From assembly GCF_003264365.1 (NCBI RefSeq), contig NZ_PYAK01000002.1, forward strand, positions 186,001 through 250,000: DNA of 64,000 bases, in the 5' to 3' direction. The stretch comes from Micromonospora noduli. Lineage in GTDB: Bacteria; Actinomycetota; Actinomycetes; Mycobacteriales; Micromonosporaceae. A program made the position numbers and the translations under genes. Below, in pieces: positions 53,831 to 62,647 of the stretch; the stretch's first letter is position 1, and each line of letters starts with the position of its first letter. The notes beneath the pieces were generated by a model, which ran no database searches, was not told where the DNA came from, and saw only the letters and a list, made by a program, of their open reading frames with translations.

Positions 53831-53867
53831 TGTCCCTGACGGACGGCGGACCTGTCCGTCAGGGACA
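53831..53867. promoter_or_regulatory. Long palindrome between the two divergent operons
   Basis: Perfect 14-bp arms TGTCCCTGACGGAC (53831-53844) and GTCCGTCAGGGACA (53854-53867) around a 9-base centre, in the 119 bp between the vWA and GrpE start codons. Outer GTC/GAC triplets extend the symmetry. It could be an operator for a dimeric regulator acting on both operons, or an RNA hairpin in either leader. No DNA-binding regulator gene lies next to it. Confidence 0.6.
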
Positions 53868-53916
53868 GACGACCAGACGCCCACAGTGGCGGCGGTGGAC
53901 CAGGGAGGGAGCACGG

Positions 53917-54684
53917 GTGCACGAGGAAGCGCACGGTCCCGCGGCGGAGGCCAGCGTCGACGCGACCGCGCCGGTGGCCGAGCCGCCGTCGGAGCTGATG
54001 GCCGAGCGGCTGGAACCGTCGGCAGCGGATCTCGCGGAGCCGGCGGGCGAGGTCCATGCCGAGCCGGCGGGCGACCCGCCGCACCGGCTGGACAGCCTGA
54101 CCGAACGACTCGGAGACGAGCTGGCCGGGCTGGCGGATCGGCTCACCGGCGAGCTGGCCGGGCTGCGGGCCGAGGTCGCCCGCACGCAGGACCGGGCCGC
54201 GGCCCGCGAGCAGGTCATCGACCGGCTGCACGAGGAGAACCAACGGCTGCGGGCCGGTGAGCGACGGCTTCTGCTCCGCCCGCTCCTGACCGACCTCCAG
54301 CGGCTGCGCCACGACCTGCTGCGTACCGCCGCCGGGCTGCCCACGACGTTCGACGCCACGGCCGCCGCGGAAATGCTGCGCAGCTACGCCGCCAACCTCG
54401 AACTGACGCTGGAACGGGGCGGCATCAACGTGCTGGCACCGGCGGTCGGTGCCACCTTCGACCCGTCAACGCAGCGGGCCACCGCGACCGAGCCCGCGAG
54501 GGACCCCGGTCAGGACGGCACCGTCGCGGCCGTGGTTCTCGACGGTTACCACGACGTCGAGACGGGACGCACGGCCGTGCCCGCCGCGGTCCGCGTGCAC
54601 CGCTGGATTCCCGACCCGCAGCCCCCGGCGGGCGAGCCCCATCCGGAGCCGGAGAGCGAAAACCAACACGCGCCCACACCGTGA
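53917..54684 (+). CDS. GrpE-like nucleotide exchange factor
   Basis: 255 residues from GTG 53917 (GGGAG 5 bases before). An acidic, Pro/Glu-rich N-terminus (about 1-70) leads to a long coiled helix (about 75-150, TERLGDELAGLADRLTGELAG and on to REQVIDRLHEENQRLRAGERR), then the GrpE-type beta-domain end (LAPAVGATFDPSTQRATATEPA, VRVHRWIP). GrpE proteins release ADP from Hsp70. This is not the housekeeping copy: it is longer at the N-terminus, diverged, and paired with a specialised Hsp70 gene whose start follows closely (the GrpE stop lies 29 bp before it). No DnaJ gene is nearby. Confidence 0.78.
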   Translation: MHEEAHGPAAEASVDATAPVAEPPSELMAERLEPSAADLAEPAGEVHAEPAGDPPHRLDSLTERLGDELAGLADRLTGELAGLRAEVARTQDRAAAREQVIDRLHEENQRLRAGERRLLLRPLLTDLQRLRHDLLRTAAGLPTTFDATAAAEMLRSYAANLELTLERGGINVLAPAVGATFDPSTQRATATEPARDPGQDGTVAAVVLDGYHDVETGRTAVPAAVRVHRWIPDPQPPAGEPHPEPESENQHAPTP

Positions 54685-54713
54685 CAGCCGATCGATCGGC
54701 GGACAGGAGCAGG

Positions 54714-56384
54714 ATGTCGGACGAGAACCTGACTTTCTACGGAATCGACCTGGGTACCACCTACTCGGTCGTGTCGTATGTCGACGAGACCGGACGGCCC
54801 GCCGTCGTCCGCAACGTCATCACCAATAACGAGACCACCCCCTCGGTCGTCTACTTCGAGCAGGACACCGGTGAGGTGGTGGTCGGCGAGGCCGCCAAGA
54901 ACGTGTCCCGGCTCTACCCGTCCCGGGTGGTGGAGCGGGTCAAGCGGAGCATGGGCAAGGAGTCGCAGTGGGAGTTCGACGGGACGACGTACACCCCTGA
55001 GTCGATCTCCGCGCTGATTCTCAAGCAGCTGGCGCAGGACGCCGAGTACTACACCAACCGTCCGGTCCGCAAAGTCGTGATCACCGTCCCCGCGTACTTC
55101 GGTCTGCTGGAACGCGACGCCACCCGCAACGCCGGCCGGATCGCCGGCCTGGACGTCGTCGAGGTGGTGCCGGAGCCGGTCGCCGCCGCCCTCCAGTACG
55201 ACCTCGGCAAAGACACGGCCCGGACGGTGCTCGTCTACGACCTCGGTGGCGGCACCTTTGACACCACAGTCATCCGCATCGGCGTGGACGCGGTCGAGGT
55301 GCTCTGCACCGACGGCGACCAGCAGCTCGGCGGCACCGACTGGGACGCCCGTCTGGTCCAGTACCTGGTGGACGAGTTCGTCGCCCGCGCGCAGCCGGCC
55401 GAGGACCCGACGCTGGACGAGGAGTTCATGCAGGACCTCGCGCTGACCGCCGAGGAGGTCAAGCGACAGCTGTCGACGGTGACGTCGCGCAAGGTGCCGA
55501 TGCGTTACGCGGGCGCGTCCGCCTCGGTGGAGGTCAGCCGGGAGACGTTCGAGGAGATCACCGGCGATCTGCTCAACCGGACGATCGTGTACACCGAGCG
55601 GACACTGCGCACACTCGGCGAGAAGCTCGGTGTCGACGACCCGGCCGCCGCCATCGACGAGGTGCTGCTCGTCGGTGGTTCCAGCAAGATGCCGGCCGTG
55701 GCGAGGGAGCTGACCGAGAAGTGGGGTTGGACGCCACGTCTGCACGACCCGGACCTCGCGGTGGCGAAGGGCGCGGCCCGCTACGCGCTCAGCCGCGCCG
55801 TCTGGGCGTGGGACGGCGAGGGTGCCGCACCCACCGCCGAGGAGAAGCGTGAGCGGGTCCAGGCGCTGGCGCTGGCGACCGGGGTGGACGAGGAGGCCCT
55901 GTCCGCCAGCGCCAACAAGCGGATCGTCACGGTGCTACCGAAGTCGTTCGGGGTCAAGCTCCAGGACACCACGGCGGACGACTGGGCATCCCAGCCGGAC
56001 AAGTACTACATCGAGCACCTGGTGCACGCGAACGAGTCGCTACCCATCACGCAGCGAGAGCTGAGTGCCCGCACGGTGGTCGAGGGCCAGACCGCGATCG
56101 AGATCGAGCTGCACGAGCAGGCCGGCGCCGAGGAGAGCCCCGAACTGTCGGCGAACAAGCCGGTGGACCAGGGCAAGGGTCAGATCAGCGGACTACCCCC
56201 GCTGCCCCGGCACTCACCGATCAGCATCACGATGGATGTCAGCGACGGCGGTCAGCTGACGTTGCACGCGGTCGAGCCGAGCAGCGGCGAGAAGCTTCTG
56301 ATCGAGGTGCAGGTCAGTCTGCTCACCGAGGAGGAAGTGCACGACCTTCGGGACATCGTCGCGGGGATCACGGTGCGGGGCTGA
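54714..56384 (+). CDS. Hsp70 (DnaK-like) chaperone, dedicated paralogue
   Basis: 556 residues from ATG 54714 (GGAG upstream); a GTG overlapping the GrpE stop at 54681 is less likely. The ATPase domain is clear: GIDLGTTYSVVSYV (phosphate 1), VITVPAYFG, VYDLGGGTFDTTV (phosphate 2), EVLLVGGSSKMPAV (adenosine). The substrate-binding part (about 395-556: KRIVTVLPKSFGVKL; LPITQRELSARTVVEGQTAIEIELHEQ) is short and lacks most of the helical lid and the usual C-terminal tail (housekeeping DnaK is about 610-640). It is likely a client-specific Hsp70 within the cluster. Followed after 5 bp by the large beta-domain protein. Confidence 0.88.
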   Translation: MSDENLTFYGIDLGTTYSVVSYVDETGRPAVVRNVITNNETTPSVVYFEQDTGEVVVGEAAKNVSRLYPSRVVERVKRSMGKESQWEFDGTTYTPESISALILKQLAQDAEYYTNRPVRKVVITVPAYFGLLERDATRNAGRIAGLDVVEVVPEPVAAALQYDLGKDTARTVLVYDLGGGTFDTTVIRIGVDAVEVLCTDGDQQLGGTDWDARLVQYLVDEFVARAQPAEDPTLDEEFMQDLALTAEEVKRQLSTVTSRKVPMRYAGASASVEVSRETFEEITGDLLNRTIVYTERTLRTLGEKLGVDDPAAAIDEVLLVGGSSKMPAVARELTEKWGWTPRLHDPDLAVAKGAARYALSRAVWAWDGEGAAPTAEEKRERVQALALATGVDEEALSASANKRIVTVLPKSFGVKLQDTTADDWASQPDKYYIEHLVHANESLPITQRELSARTVVEGQTAIEIELHEQAGAEESPELSANKPVDQGKGQISGLPPLPRHSPISITMDVSDGGQLTLHAVEPSSGEKLLIEVQVSLLTEEEVHDLRDIVAGITVRG

Positions 56385-56389
56385 CCACG

Positions 56390-59050
56390 ATGGCGTTCGA
56401 CCAGCGCACATACCTACGCGAGGTGATCGGCCCACTGCGGGACCGTCCGGGCGGCCTGTCGCCCACCGATCTCGCCCGGCACTACGCGGTCAGCACCGAG
56501 ATGTCCGCGGCCGAGCTGCGGGAGCAGCTGACAGCAATTCGTCGACTGTGGAACCAGCGCTCCAGCGGCGTCGACTCCGCCGCCCGGGTCTGCGCGCAGC
56601 TGCACAGCCGGGACGAGCAGCTGCGGGCCGAGCACGGCACGTCCATGTTCGAGCCGTCGTGGTGGCGGGAACGGATCGAGGAACATGGTCGCGGCGCGCG
56701 GGCGGAGTCCGAACGGTTCGCCCGGGACCTGGCCCAGTCGTACGGCGCCCTCGGCCGGATCACCCAGGCGCAGCTGAAGGAGATCGCCGGGCACTGGCCG
56801 GGCCTGGACGCCGAGCAGATCGACCAGGCGGTTCGGCGCGCCGGCCTGGTCGTGGTCGATCCGGTGGAGCTGCCGACCGAGCCCGATATGGAGCGCACCG
56901 CCTACCGTTCCCTACTCCGGCTACAGGACCTGCTCGGCGCGCCCACCGTGGTCCAGGTGGTGCACCCCGACGGTGCGCCGTTCCGGCTGCTCGGCGCGGA
57001 GGCGGTGCCGCTCGACGTCGCCACGGTGCGAGCCCGGACGCAGGAGGCGAACCGGCTCGCCGACGCCGCTGCGGTGCGCAACCGCAAGGAGGCCCTCGGC
57101 CTCCTGGAGCGGGCCGCCACCGACGGTGTTGACCTGCGCCTGTTGGCGCTGTTCCAGGTGGTCGACCGGCTCCGGTCGGGGCGGGCCAGAGGGCTCGCCG
57201 ACGGAATGCTGGTGCGCATCGCCACCGACACCGGGCTGGAGCACTCCGACGCCCGTTCGGTGGTGGCCAACCTGCCGCTCGACACCGGCCAGGACGCCGG
57301 GCCGGCGGGGCGGATCCGTGACCTGGTCGCCGACGGGCATTTGCTCGCGGCCCGGCAGGCCGTCGCGGTGCTGCCCCTGGACGACCCGCACCGGGATGAG
57401 CTGCGCGGCCAGGTCGACACCCTGCTGGGCGAGGTCGAGTCACTGCGGCGTGCCGCCGACGAGGCCACCCGGTCGGAGCGCGAGGAGGAGGCCGCCCGGC
57501 TGCTCCGATCGGCGCTACGGATCGCCGCGGACGACGACGACCTCGCCGACCGGCTCGCCGCGCTCGCGCCGCCGCCCCCACGTGGTCTGGCGGCACGGTC
57601 GATGGAAACCGGCGTTCGGCTGACCTGGACGGCCCCGCCTGGGCAGATTGCCGAGGTGCGCTACCGGGTCGTCCGGTCCGACCGGCCACCTCGCTCGGCC
57701 GCTGACGGCGAGACGGTCAGCGAGAGCACGCTGGCCGAGGCGACGGATCCGGCCGCGCCACCCGCCCGGTCCCTGCACTACGGCGTTTTCGCCAGCGTCG
57801 GTGGGGACTGGTCGCGCCCGGCCACCGTGGCGACGCGCATCGTCCCGCCGGTCACGGGCGTGCGGGTGTCCGTCCGCCCCGACGAGTTGTCCTGTTCCTG
57901 GCGGGCGCACCCGGCCGCGGAGGGCGTCCGGGTGCGTCGCACCCTCGGGCGGCCGCCAGCCTCCGCGGAGGACGGAGAGCCGGTGCCCGCGAGCCGTGCC
58001 GGGCTGTCGGACGACACCGGGGACGGCGTCACCGACCGCTACTACGGCATCGTCCCGGTCTATCGGGACGAGCACGGCGCCGAGGTCGAAGGGCCGTTCG
58101 TGGTGGCGCGCGCCGTCCTGCGGGACGCCGCACCGTCGCACGTGGAGCGGTTGCGCGCCCACGTGACGGCGGTCGACGCCCAGACCGCGACGGCCCACTT
58201 CGCCTGGCTCACGCCGGCCGGCGGGACAGTGTCGGTCCGCCGGTCCGAGCTGCGCCCCACCTGGGCACCAGGCGCCCGGATCCGACGCGAGGAGATGGAA
58301 GGGTACGGCGAGGCGCTGGTCAGCGACCGGATCGTGCAGGAGGCGGAAACCCTGCTCGAGGTGACCGTACCAAGTGGGCGGTTTGTGTACGTCCCGTTCA
58401 CCGTGGACCGGGCGACGGACACCGCAGTGGTGGGTGAACCCCTCGCGCTCGGGGTGACCGAGCCGGTCCAGCAGCTCATCGCCCGCCGCACGGGTGACGA
58501 GGTGACAGTGGCGTGGGTGTGGCCACCCTCGGTCAACCTGGCCGAGGTCACCTTCACCCCGCCGCAGGGCTCGGCGACGGTACGGCGGCTGACCCGTGGC
58601 CAGGTCACCGCGTCGGGATGTCGCCTGCGGGTGGGTCCCGCCGGTGGTCGGGTCTCGGTCCGGACGGTGGAGCGCGGCCCCGGCGGCGAGACGTACTCCG
58701 CCGTCGAGTCAGTGCCGGTGGACGGGGTGCCCGTCGCGTTCGGCTACCGGATCCGGCGGGACGGCGGCCTGTTCAGCCGCAAGCGACTGTTGAGCGTCGA
58801 CGTCGACCAGCCGTGCGAGGGAGTGGAACTGCTCCTGGTGGCCGCGTCCGGAGTGGCGATGCCGGCCCGACCGGAGCGGGGCAGGGTCGTGAGCCGGGTG
58901 ACCGGACTCTCGCTGCACCCGGACGTTGCGTGGCAGCTGCCCTTCACGCTGCCCACCGGGCTGTCCAAGCCGTACTGGCTGCGCTGCTTCGTGATCCGAC
59001 CGCCCGACGCGCGAGTCACCGATCCCATCGACGAAATGAAGGTGTCCTGA
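56390..59050 (+). CDS. Large helical plus fibronectin-like protein of the Hsp70/GTPase operon
   Basis: 886 residues, no enzyme motif. The N-terminal 400 are helical and charged (RTYLREVIGPLRDRPGG; SWWRERIEEHGRGARAESERF; EANRLADAAAVRNRKEALGLLERA, with repeats of the type seen in scaffold proteins). From about 400 to the end a series of beta-sandwich segments resembling fibronectin type III repeats (for example GLAARSMETGVRLTWTAPPG, RVSVRPDELSCSWRAHP, GDEVTVAWVWPPSVNLAEV) is seen. No signal peptide, so it is expected inside the cell. Packed between Hsp70 (5 bp) and the zinc-ribbon GTPase (1 bp gap). A scaffold or recognition partner of these two is plausible. Confidence 0.7.
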   Translation: MAFDQRTYLREVIGPLRDRPGGLSPTDLARHYAVSTEMSAAELREQLTAIRRLWNQRSSGVDSAARVCAQLHSRDEQLRAEHGTSMFEPSWWRERIEEHGRGARAESERFARDLAQSYGALGRITQAQLKEIAGHWPGLDAEQIDQAVRRAGLVVVDPVELPTEPDMERTAYRSLLRLQDLLGAPTVVQVVHPDGAPFRLLGAEAVPLDVATVRARTQEANRLADAAAVRNRKEALGLLERAATDGVDLRLLALFQVVDRLRSGRARGLADGMLVRIATDTGLEHSDARSVVANLPLDTGQDAGPAGRIRDLVADGHLLAARQAVAVLPLDDPHRDELRGQVDTLLGEVESLRRAADEATRSEREEEAARLLRSALRIAADDDDLADRLAALAPPPPRGLAARSMETGVRLTWTAPPGQIAEVRYRVVRSDRPPRSAADGETVSESTLAEATDPAAPPARSLHYGVFASVGGDWSRPATVATRIVPPVTGVRVSVRPDELSCSWRAHPAAEGVRVRRTLGRPPASAEDGEPVPASRAGLSDDTGDGVTDRYYGIVPVYRDEHGAEVEGPFVVARAVLRDAAPSHVERLRAHVTAVDAQTATAHFAWLTPAGGTVSVRRSELRPTWAPGARIRREEMEGYGEALVSDRIVQEAETLLEVTVPSGRFVYVPFTVDRATDTAVVGEPLALGVTEPVQQLIARRTGDEVTVAWVWPPSVNLAEVTFTPPQGSATVRRLTRGQVTASGCRLRVGPAGGRVSVRTVERGPGGETYSAVESVPVDGVPVAFGYRIRRDGGLFSRKRLLSVDVDQPCEGVELLLVAASGVAMPARPERGRVVSRVTGLSLHPDVAWQLPFTLPTGLSKPYWLRCFVIRPPDARVTDPIDEMKVS

Positions 59051-59051
59051 G

Positions 59052-60245
59052 ATGACGACCCTCTCCTGCCCGTACTGCTACGGGAAGATCGACCCTCGCG
59101 GGCCGTGGTTCCGGTGCACCGGGCGGCGGTCGCCGGGGAAGGAGCCCTGCAAGCCGCAGTGGGACGAGGCGCGCGAGCAGGAACTCGGCATCAAGGAGCT
59201 GGTGCTGCCGTCGTTCGCCGGGCCTCGACGCACCCTGCGCACGGTGGCCGCCGCCCCCTGTCCGCACTGTGGAAGCGAGTCAGCGGTCCGGGTCTGCCCG
59301 CACTGCCACAGCCGACTGCCCGCGGCGTTCGGTGAGGGTCGCAGCCCGCTGATCGCCATGGCTGGTGCCCGACACACCGGTAAGAGCGTCTACCTCAAAG
59401 TGCTGGCGCACCAGCTACGCCGCGGCATGGGGCAACGGTTCGGTGCCGACGTGCGACTGGCCGGCGATGGTCAGTTTCGGGCCGAGACAGGCGGCGGCAC
59501 GGACTTCCTCGACCCGGCCGGCGAGCTGTTCCCGGACGGTGGGCTCTACCAGAAGACGATGCAGGCTTCGGGCGGCCGGCGTGAACCAATTGTGTTCGCC
59601 TGGCGCCAGACCCGGCGGGTGACGGGCTACCAGACGACTTTCCTGTCGTTCTTCGACACCGCCGGCGAGGACCTGCTCGACCAGGAGACGGTCGACAACC
59701 TCGGTTACCTCGGTGCTGCCGACGCGCTCATCCTGATCCTCGATCCGTTCGCGATCCCGCAGGCGCGGGACCGGATCCGGCTCCCCGAATCGGCAATCGA
59801 CGCGAGCGCCAACACCATCGACGTGGTCAACCGGGTGACCGAGAACCTGCGGATCAGCCACCGCCTGGGTGGCCGCAGGAACATCTCCATCCCGGTGGCG
59901 GTGGTCTTCGCGAAGATCGACGCCTTCTTCGACGTGCTGGGCGCGGACCATCCCCTGGTCCGCCGCCCGCAGTCTGGTCCGTACTACGACGAGCAGGCCG
60001 GGCGGGAGACCCACGAGCACGTCCGGGCGCTGCTGTACGACTGGGGTGCCGACGATATCGACACCCACCTCATGCACAACTATCGAAACTTCCGCTACTT
60101 CGCTGTCTCCTCCCTGGGCACCGAGCCCGACTATGACGCGAACAGGGTCGACCTGCGCGGGGTCCAACCGTTCCGGGTGGATGAGCCGTTGCTGTGGCTG
60201 CTCAGCGAGTTCAACGTGGTGCCACGCCGCCAGGCGGCCCGATGA
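59052..60245 (+). CDS. Zinc-ribbon GTPase (double-GTPase type)
   Basis: 397 residues. Two zinc ribbons lie at the N-terminus: Cys6, Cys9, Cys22 and Cys33, and Cys70, Cys73, Cys82 and Cys85. The GTPase core follows: G1 GARHTGKS at 105-112, G3 DTAGE at 202-206, G4 AKID at 287-290. This matches the double-GTPase (DO-GTPase2) families described by comparative genomics in bacterial conflict systems, where they occur with GAP1 proteins, and the next gene is GAP1-like. Its stop overlaps the GAP1 start (ATGA). No membrane segment, so it is cytosolic. Confidence 0.85.
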   Translation: MTTLSCPYCYGKIDPRGPWFRCTGRRSPGKEPCKPQWDEAREQELGIKELVLPSFAGPRRTLRTVAAAPCPHCGSESAVRVCPHCHSRLPAAFGEGRSPLIAMAGARHTGKSVYLKVLAHQLRRGMGQRFGADVRLAGDGQFRAETGGGTDFLDPAGELFPDGGLYQKTMQASGGRREPIVFAWRQTRRVTGYQTTFLSFFDTAGEDLLDQETVDNLGYLGAADALILILDPFAIPQARDRIRLPESAIDASANTIDVVNRVTENLRISHRLGGRRNISIPVAVVFAKIDAFFDVLGADHPLVRRPQSGPYYDEQAGRETHEHVRALLYDWGADDIDTHLMHNYRNFRYFAVSSLGTEPDYDANRVDLRGVQPFRVDEPLLWLLSEFNVVPRRQAAR

Positions 60246-62644
60246 GCGGTCGCTTCGAGACGTTGATCTACACCGACTGCCATCAGGGGCAGGGGTTGAA
60301 GGGCAACGCCGGCCTGCAGTTCCAGGCCCGGTCGGCGGATTCCGCCGCAGCGGCGGAGACACTCGTCCGGGACCACCTGCTCTACGAGCCGCCGTCGCGG
60401 TGGATGGCCGACCGGCGGCCGGTCGAGCAGTACCCTCCCTCGTTCGCGCACATCAGCTCCAACGGAATCCTGGCCACGGCGACCGGGCTCTACCTCGGCC
60501 GGGAGGCCAACGGCACCCGGGAGGGCAACCAACTGACCCACGCCATCGTCACCACCGATCCGGCCAGTTACGCCGACCTGCGTCCGGCGCAGTTGTTCCA
60601 GGCCAGGTTCTGGTCGAGCGCGCCGGCACCGACCACACAGTCGGATCCGGTACGCCTTGGCGACGGAGTGGGGAGCGACCACTCCCCCACGCATGCACAG
60701 GCCTTCGTCCTCGACCAGCCACGCGGACGGGAGACGTTGCTGGCGCTGGTCTCGGCGCTCGCCGACGCCGGTCGCCCCGGGCGTTTGCGCGTGCTCTTCG
60801 TCGGTGATGACATCGCCTCGATCGTGGGATGGCTCGTCGCGGGCACCCTCCTGCTGCCCCGCGAGCGGGCATTGGAGTTGGGCTTCAAGATCTTCTCGAC
60901 CGACCCGGCACGCTCAGCCCTGCCGGTCGTCGCGGTCCGGCCGGAGTTCGCGGGCCCGGCCGGCCGGATCGACAACCCGCTCGGCTACGCAGTGTTCGAC
61001 CTGCACCGGCACCAGCACACACCGATCGAACCGACCGCGTCGGCCCGCCGGTGGGTCGACCTCTTCCTGACCGAGGACCCGCGGGACGTGGTGGACGCCC
61101 TGGGCGTCGCGGCGGCGTCCGGGCTGGCCGGCGACGACAGCCGCGAGGAGTCCGCCGCCGCGCTCGGGCTGGCCGCCATCCTGCACCGCATTCCCGAGCC
61201 CCGGCACGCCGAGGCCATCGTGGGCTGGTTGCGCACCGGGCCGGAGGGGCTGCGCCACGCGTACGGCCCCGACGTGGCGGACCTCTTCGCCGAGACGCCC
61301 GAGCGCTGGCCGCAGCGGGTGCTGGTGCTGCTCGACGAGGTCGGCTGTGATGGCCTCGTGCCTGGCAGGGCGGCCGATGTCCGACTCGCCCTGATCATCA
61401 GCGAGCTGGCGGACGCCCGCGTCCGGGGCGCTGTGACCGACCGTCGGCTGCCCCCGCTGCCGGTTGGTGAGTGGCACCCCGACCACAGCGACCACGCACG
61501 GCAGCTCCTCACCGAAGCCCTCACCTCCGGTGTCCCGCCGCGGCGGTTCGAGGCGCTGCTGCGGGTGGCGACCCGGTTCGAGGTGGACGTGCGGTGGTCC
61601 GACATCGCCGGGGCGGCCGAGGAGTTCGTCAGGTACTGGGCGGATCACCCCCGGGATGTGCGGCCCGCCGGGCTCGCCTGCCGCGACCGGCTGGAGGAGC
61701 GGCTGATGTCGGTGCTGGAGGATCGCGCTCGGCTCGGTCCGAGGGGCCGGGCGGAGGTCGGCGACGGTTGGTGGCGGTCGCTGCTGCCCCGGCTGGAGAC
61801 GCTGGACTACCCGTTGGCGGCGGCGGTGCTCGGCGCGGCGGTGCGGCACGGCGACGAGCGGGACGCCGTGATCGAACGGTACCTGACCGCGTACCGGCAC
61901 GATCCCGATGACTTCTCCTGGGTGGCGGGGGCGCTGTGGAGCCAGTCCGCGCCGACGAGCGCGGAGCTGGAACTGGTGCTCGGCCTCGCTCCGAAGGGCG
62001 CCCGCCTGCCCGACCGGGTCTTCTTGAAGGTCACCGACGGGGTGACCCGCGGGGCGGTGGCGGACCTGGATCTCTTCGATCTCTGCCACCGGCTGGTCGC
62101 CTCAGGCCTGATGACCCCCACGGCTCGGGTCGCGGCGACGCTGGCAGAGGACGAGGAGCTGACCGGCGCCCTCACCGAACTGCGGCACCGGCCCCACGGA
62201 GGTCGCAGTGCGGTGCTGCTGCGCAAGCTGCGCGACTGCCCCGCACGGTTGATGGAGATGCGGCAGGCCGAGGTGGTCACGGCGCTGAGCCGGGTGGTGG
62301 CCCTGCTCAGCCTCGACGGTGTCCTCGACCGGCATCCGGCCCTGCTGGGCCCCTTCGTCGACCGGCTCGTCGACGCGTTGACGACGGAGGACGGGGAGGC
62401 ACCCGCGGTGCTCGCCTACTACCTGACCGCCGGCTCGGGCGCGCCCCCCGCGCAGCAGGTCACGCGCCTCGAACACGCGCTCGGGCGGTGGCTGACCCGG
62501 GCCCCGGACGTTCAGCTCGAACGGGCCGGCCAGCACTTCGCCCAGCACAGCAGTGACTGGCGCAAGGGTTGGCAGCGGCTCGCCGACAAATACAGCGGTC
62601 GTCGCCGCAGGTACCGTCTCGCCCATCCGTTCCGGGACCGGTGA
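60242..62644 (+). CDS. GTPase-associated protein 1 (GAP1)-like protein
   Basis: 800 residues from ATG 60242, overlapping the GTPase stop. The N-terminal domain (FETLIYTDCHQGQGLKGNAGLQFQARSADS; YPPSFAHISSNGILATATGLYLGREANGTREGN; LTHAIVTTDPASYADL) matches the GAP1 N-terminal type 2 domain. The middle (about 190-300, ALVSALADAGRPGRLRVLFVGDD) and the helical C-terminal half correspond to the GAP1-M and GAP1-C domains. In predicted systems GAP1 partners a double GTPase. The molecular role is not known. It is soluble. Flanked by GTPase genes on both sides, with a 3-base gap to the next. Confidence 0.8.
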   Translation: MSGRFETLIYTDCHQGQGLKGNAGLQFQARSADSAAAAETLVRDHLLYEPPSRWMADRRPVEQYPPSFAHISSNGILATATGLYLGREANGTREGNQLTHAIVTTDPASYADLRPAQLFQARFWSSAPAPTTQSDPVRLGDGVGSDHSPTHAQAFVLDQPRGRETLLALVSALADAGRPGRLRVLFVGDDIASIVGWLVAGTLLLPRERALELGFKIFSTDPARSALPVVAVRPEFAGPAGRIDNPLGYAVFDLHRHQHTPIEPTASARRWVDLFLTEDPRDVVDALGVAAASGLAGDDSREESAAALGLAAILHRIPEPRHAEAIVGWLRTGPEGLRHAYGPDVADLFAETPERWPQRVLVLLDEVGCDGLVPGRAADVRLALIISELADARVRGAVTDRRLPPLPVGEWHPDHSDHARQLLTEALTSGVPPRRFEALLRVATRFEVDVRWSDIAGAAEEFVRYWADHPRDVRPAGLACRDRLEERLMSVLEDRARLGPRGRAEVGDGWWRSLLPRLETLDYPLAAAVLGAAVRHGDERDAVIERYLTAYRHDPDDFSWVAGALWSQSAPTSAELELVLGLAPKGARLPDRVFLKVTDGVTRGAVADLDLFDLCHRLVASGLMTPTARVAATLAEDEELTGALTELRHRPHGGRSAVLLRKLRDCPARLMEMRQAEVVTALSRVVALLSLDGVLDRHPALLGPFVDRLVDALTTEDGEAPAVLAYYLTAGSGAPPAQQVTRLEHALGRWLTRAPDVQLERAGQHFAQHSSDWRKGWQRLADKYSGRRRRYRLAHPFRDR

Positions 62645-62647
62645 GCC

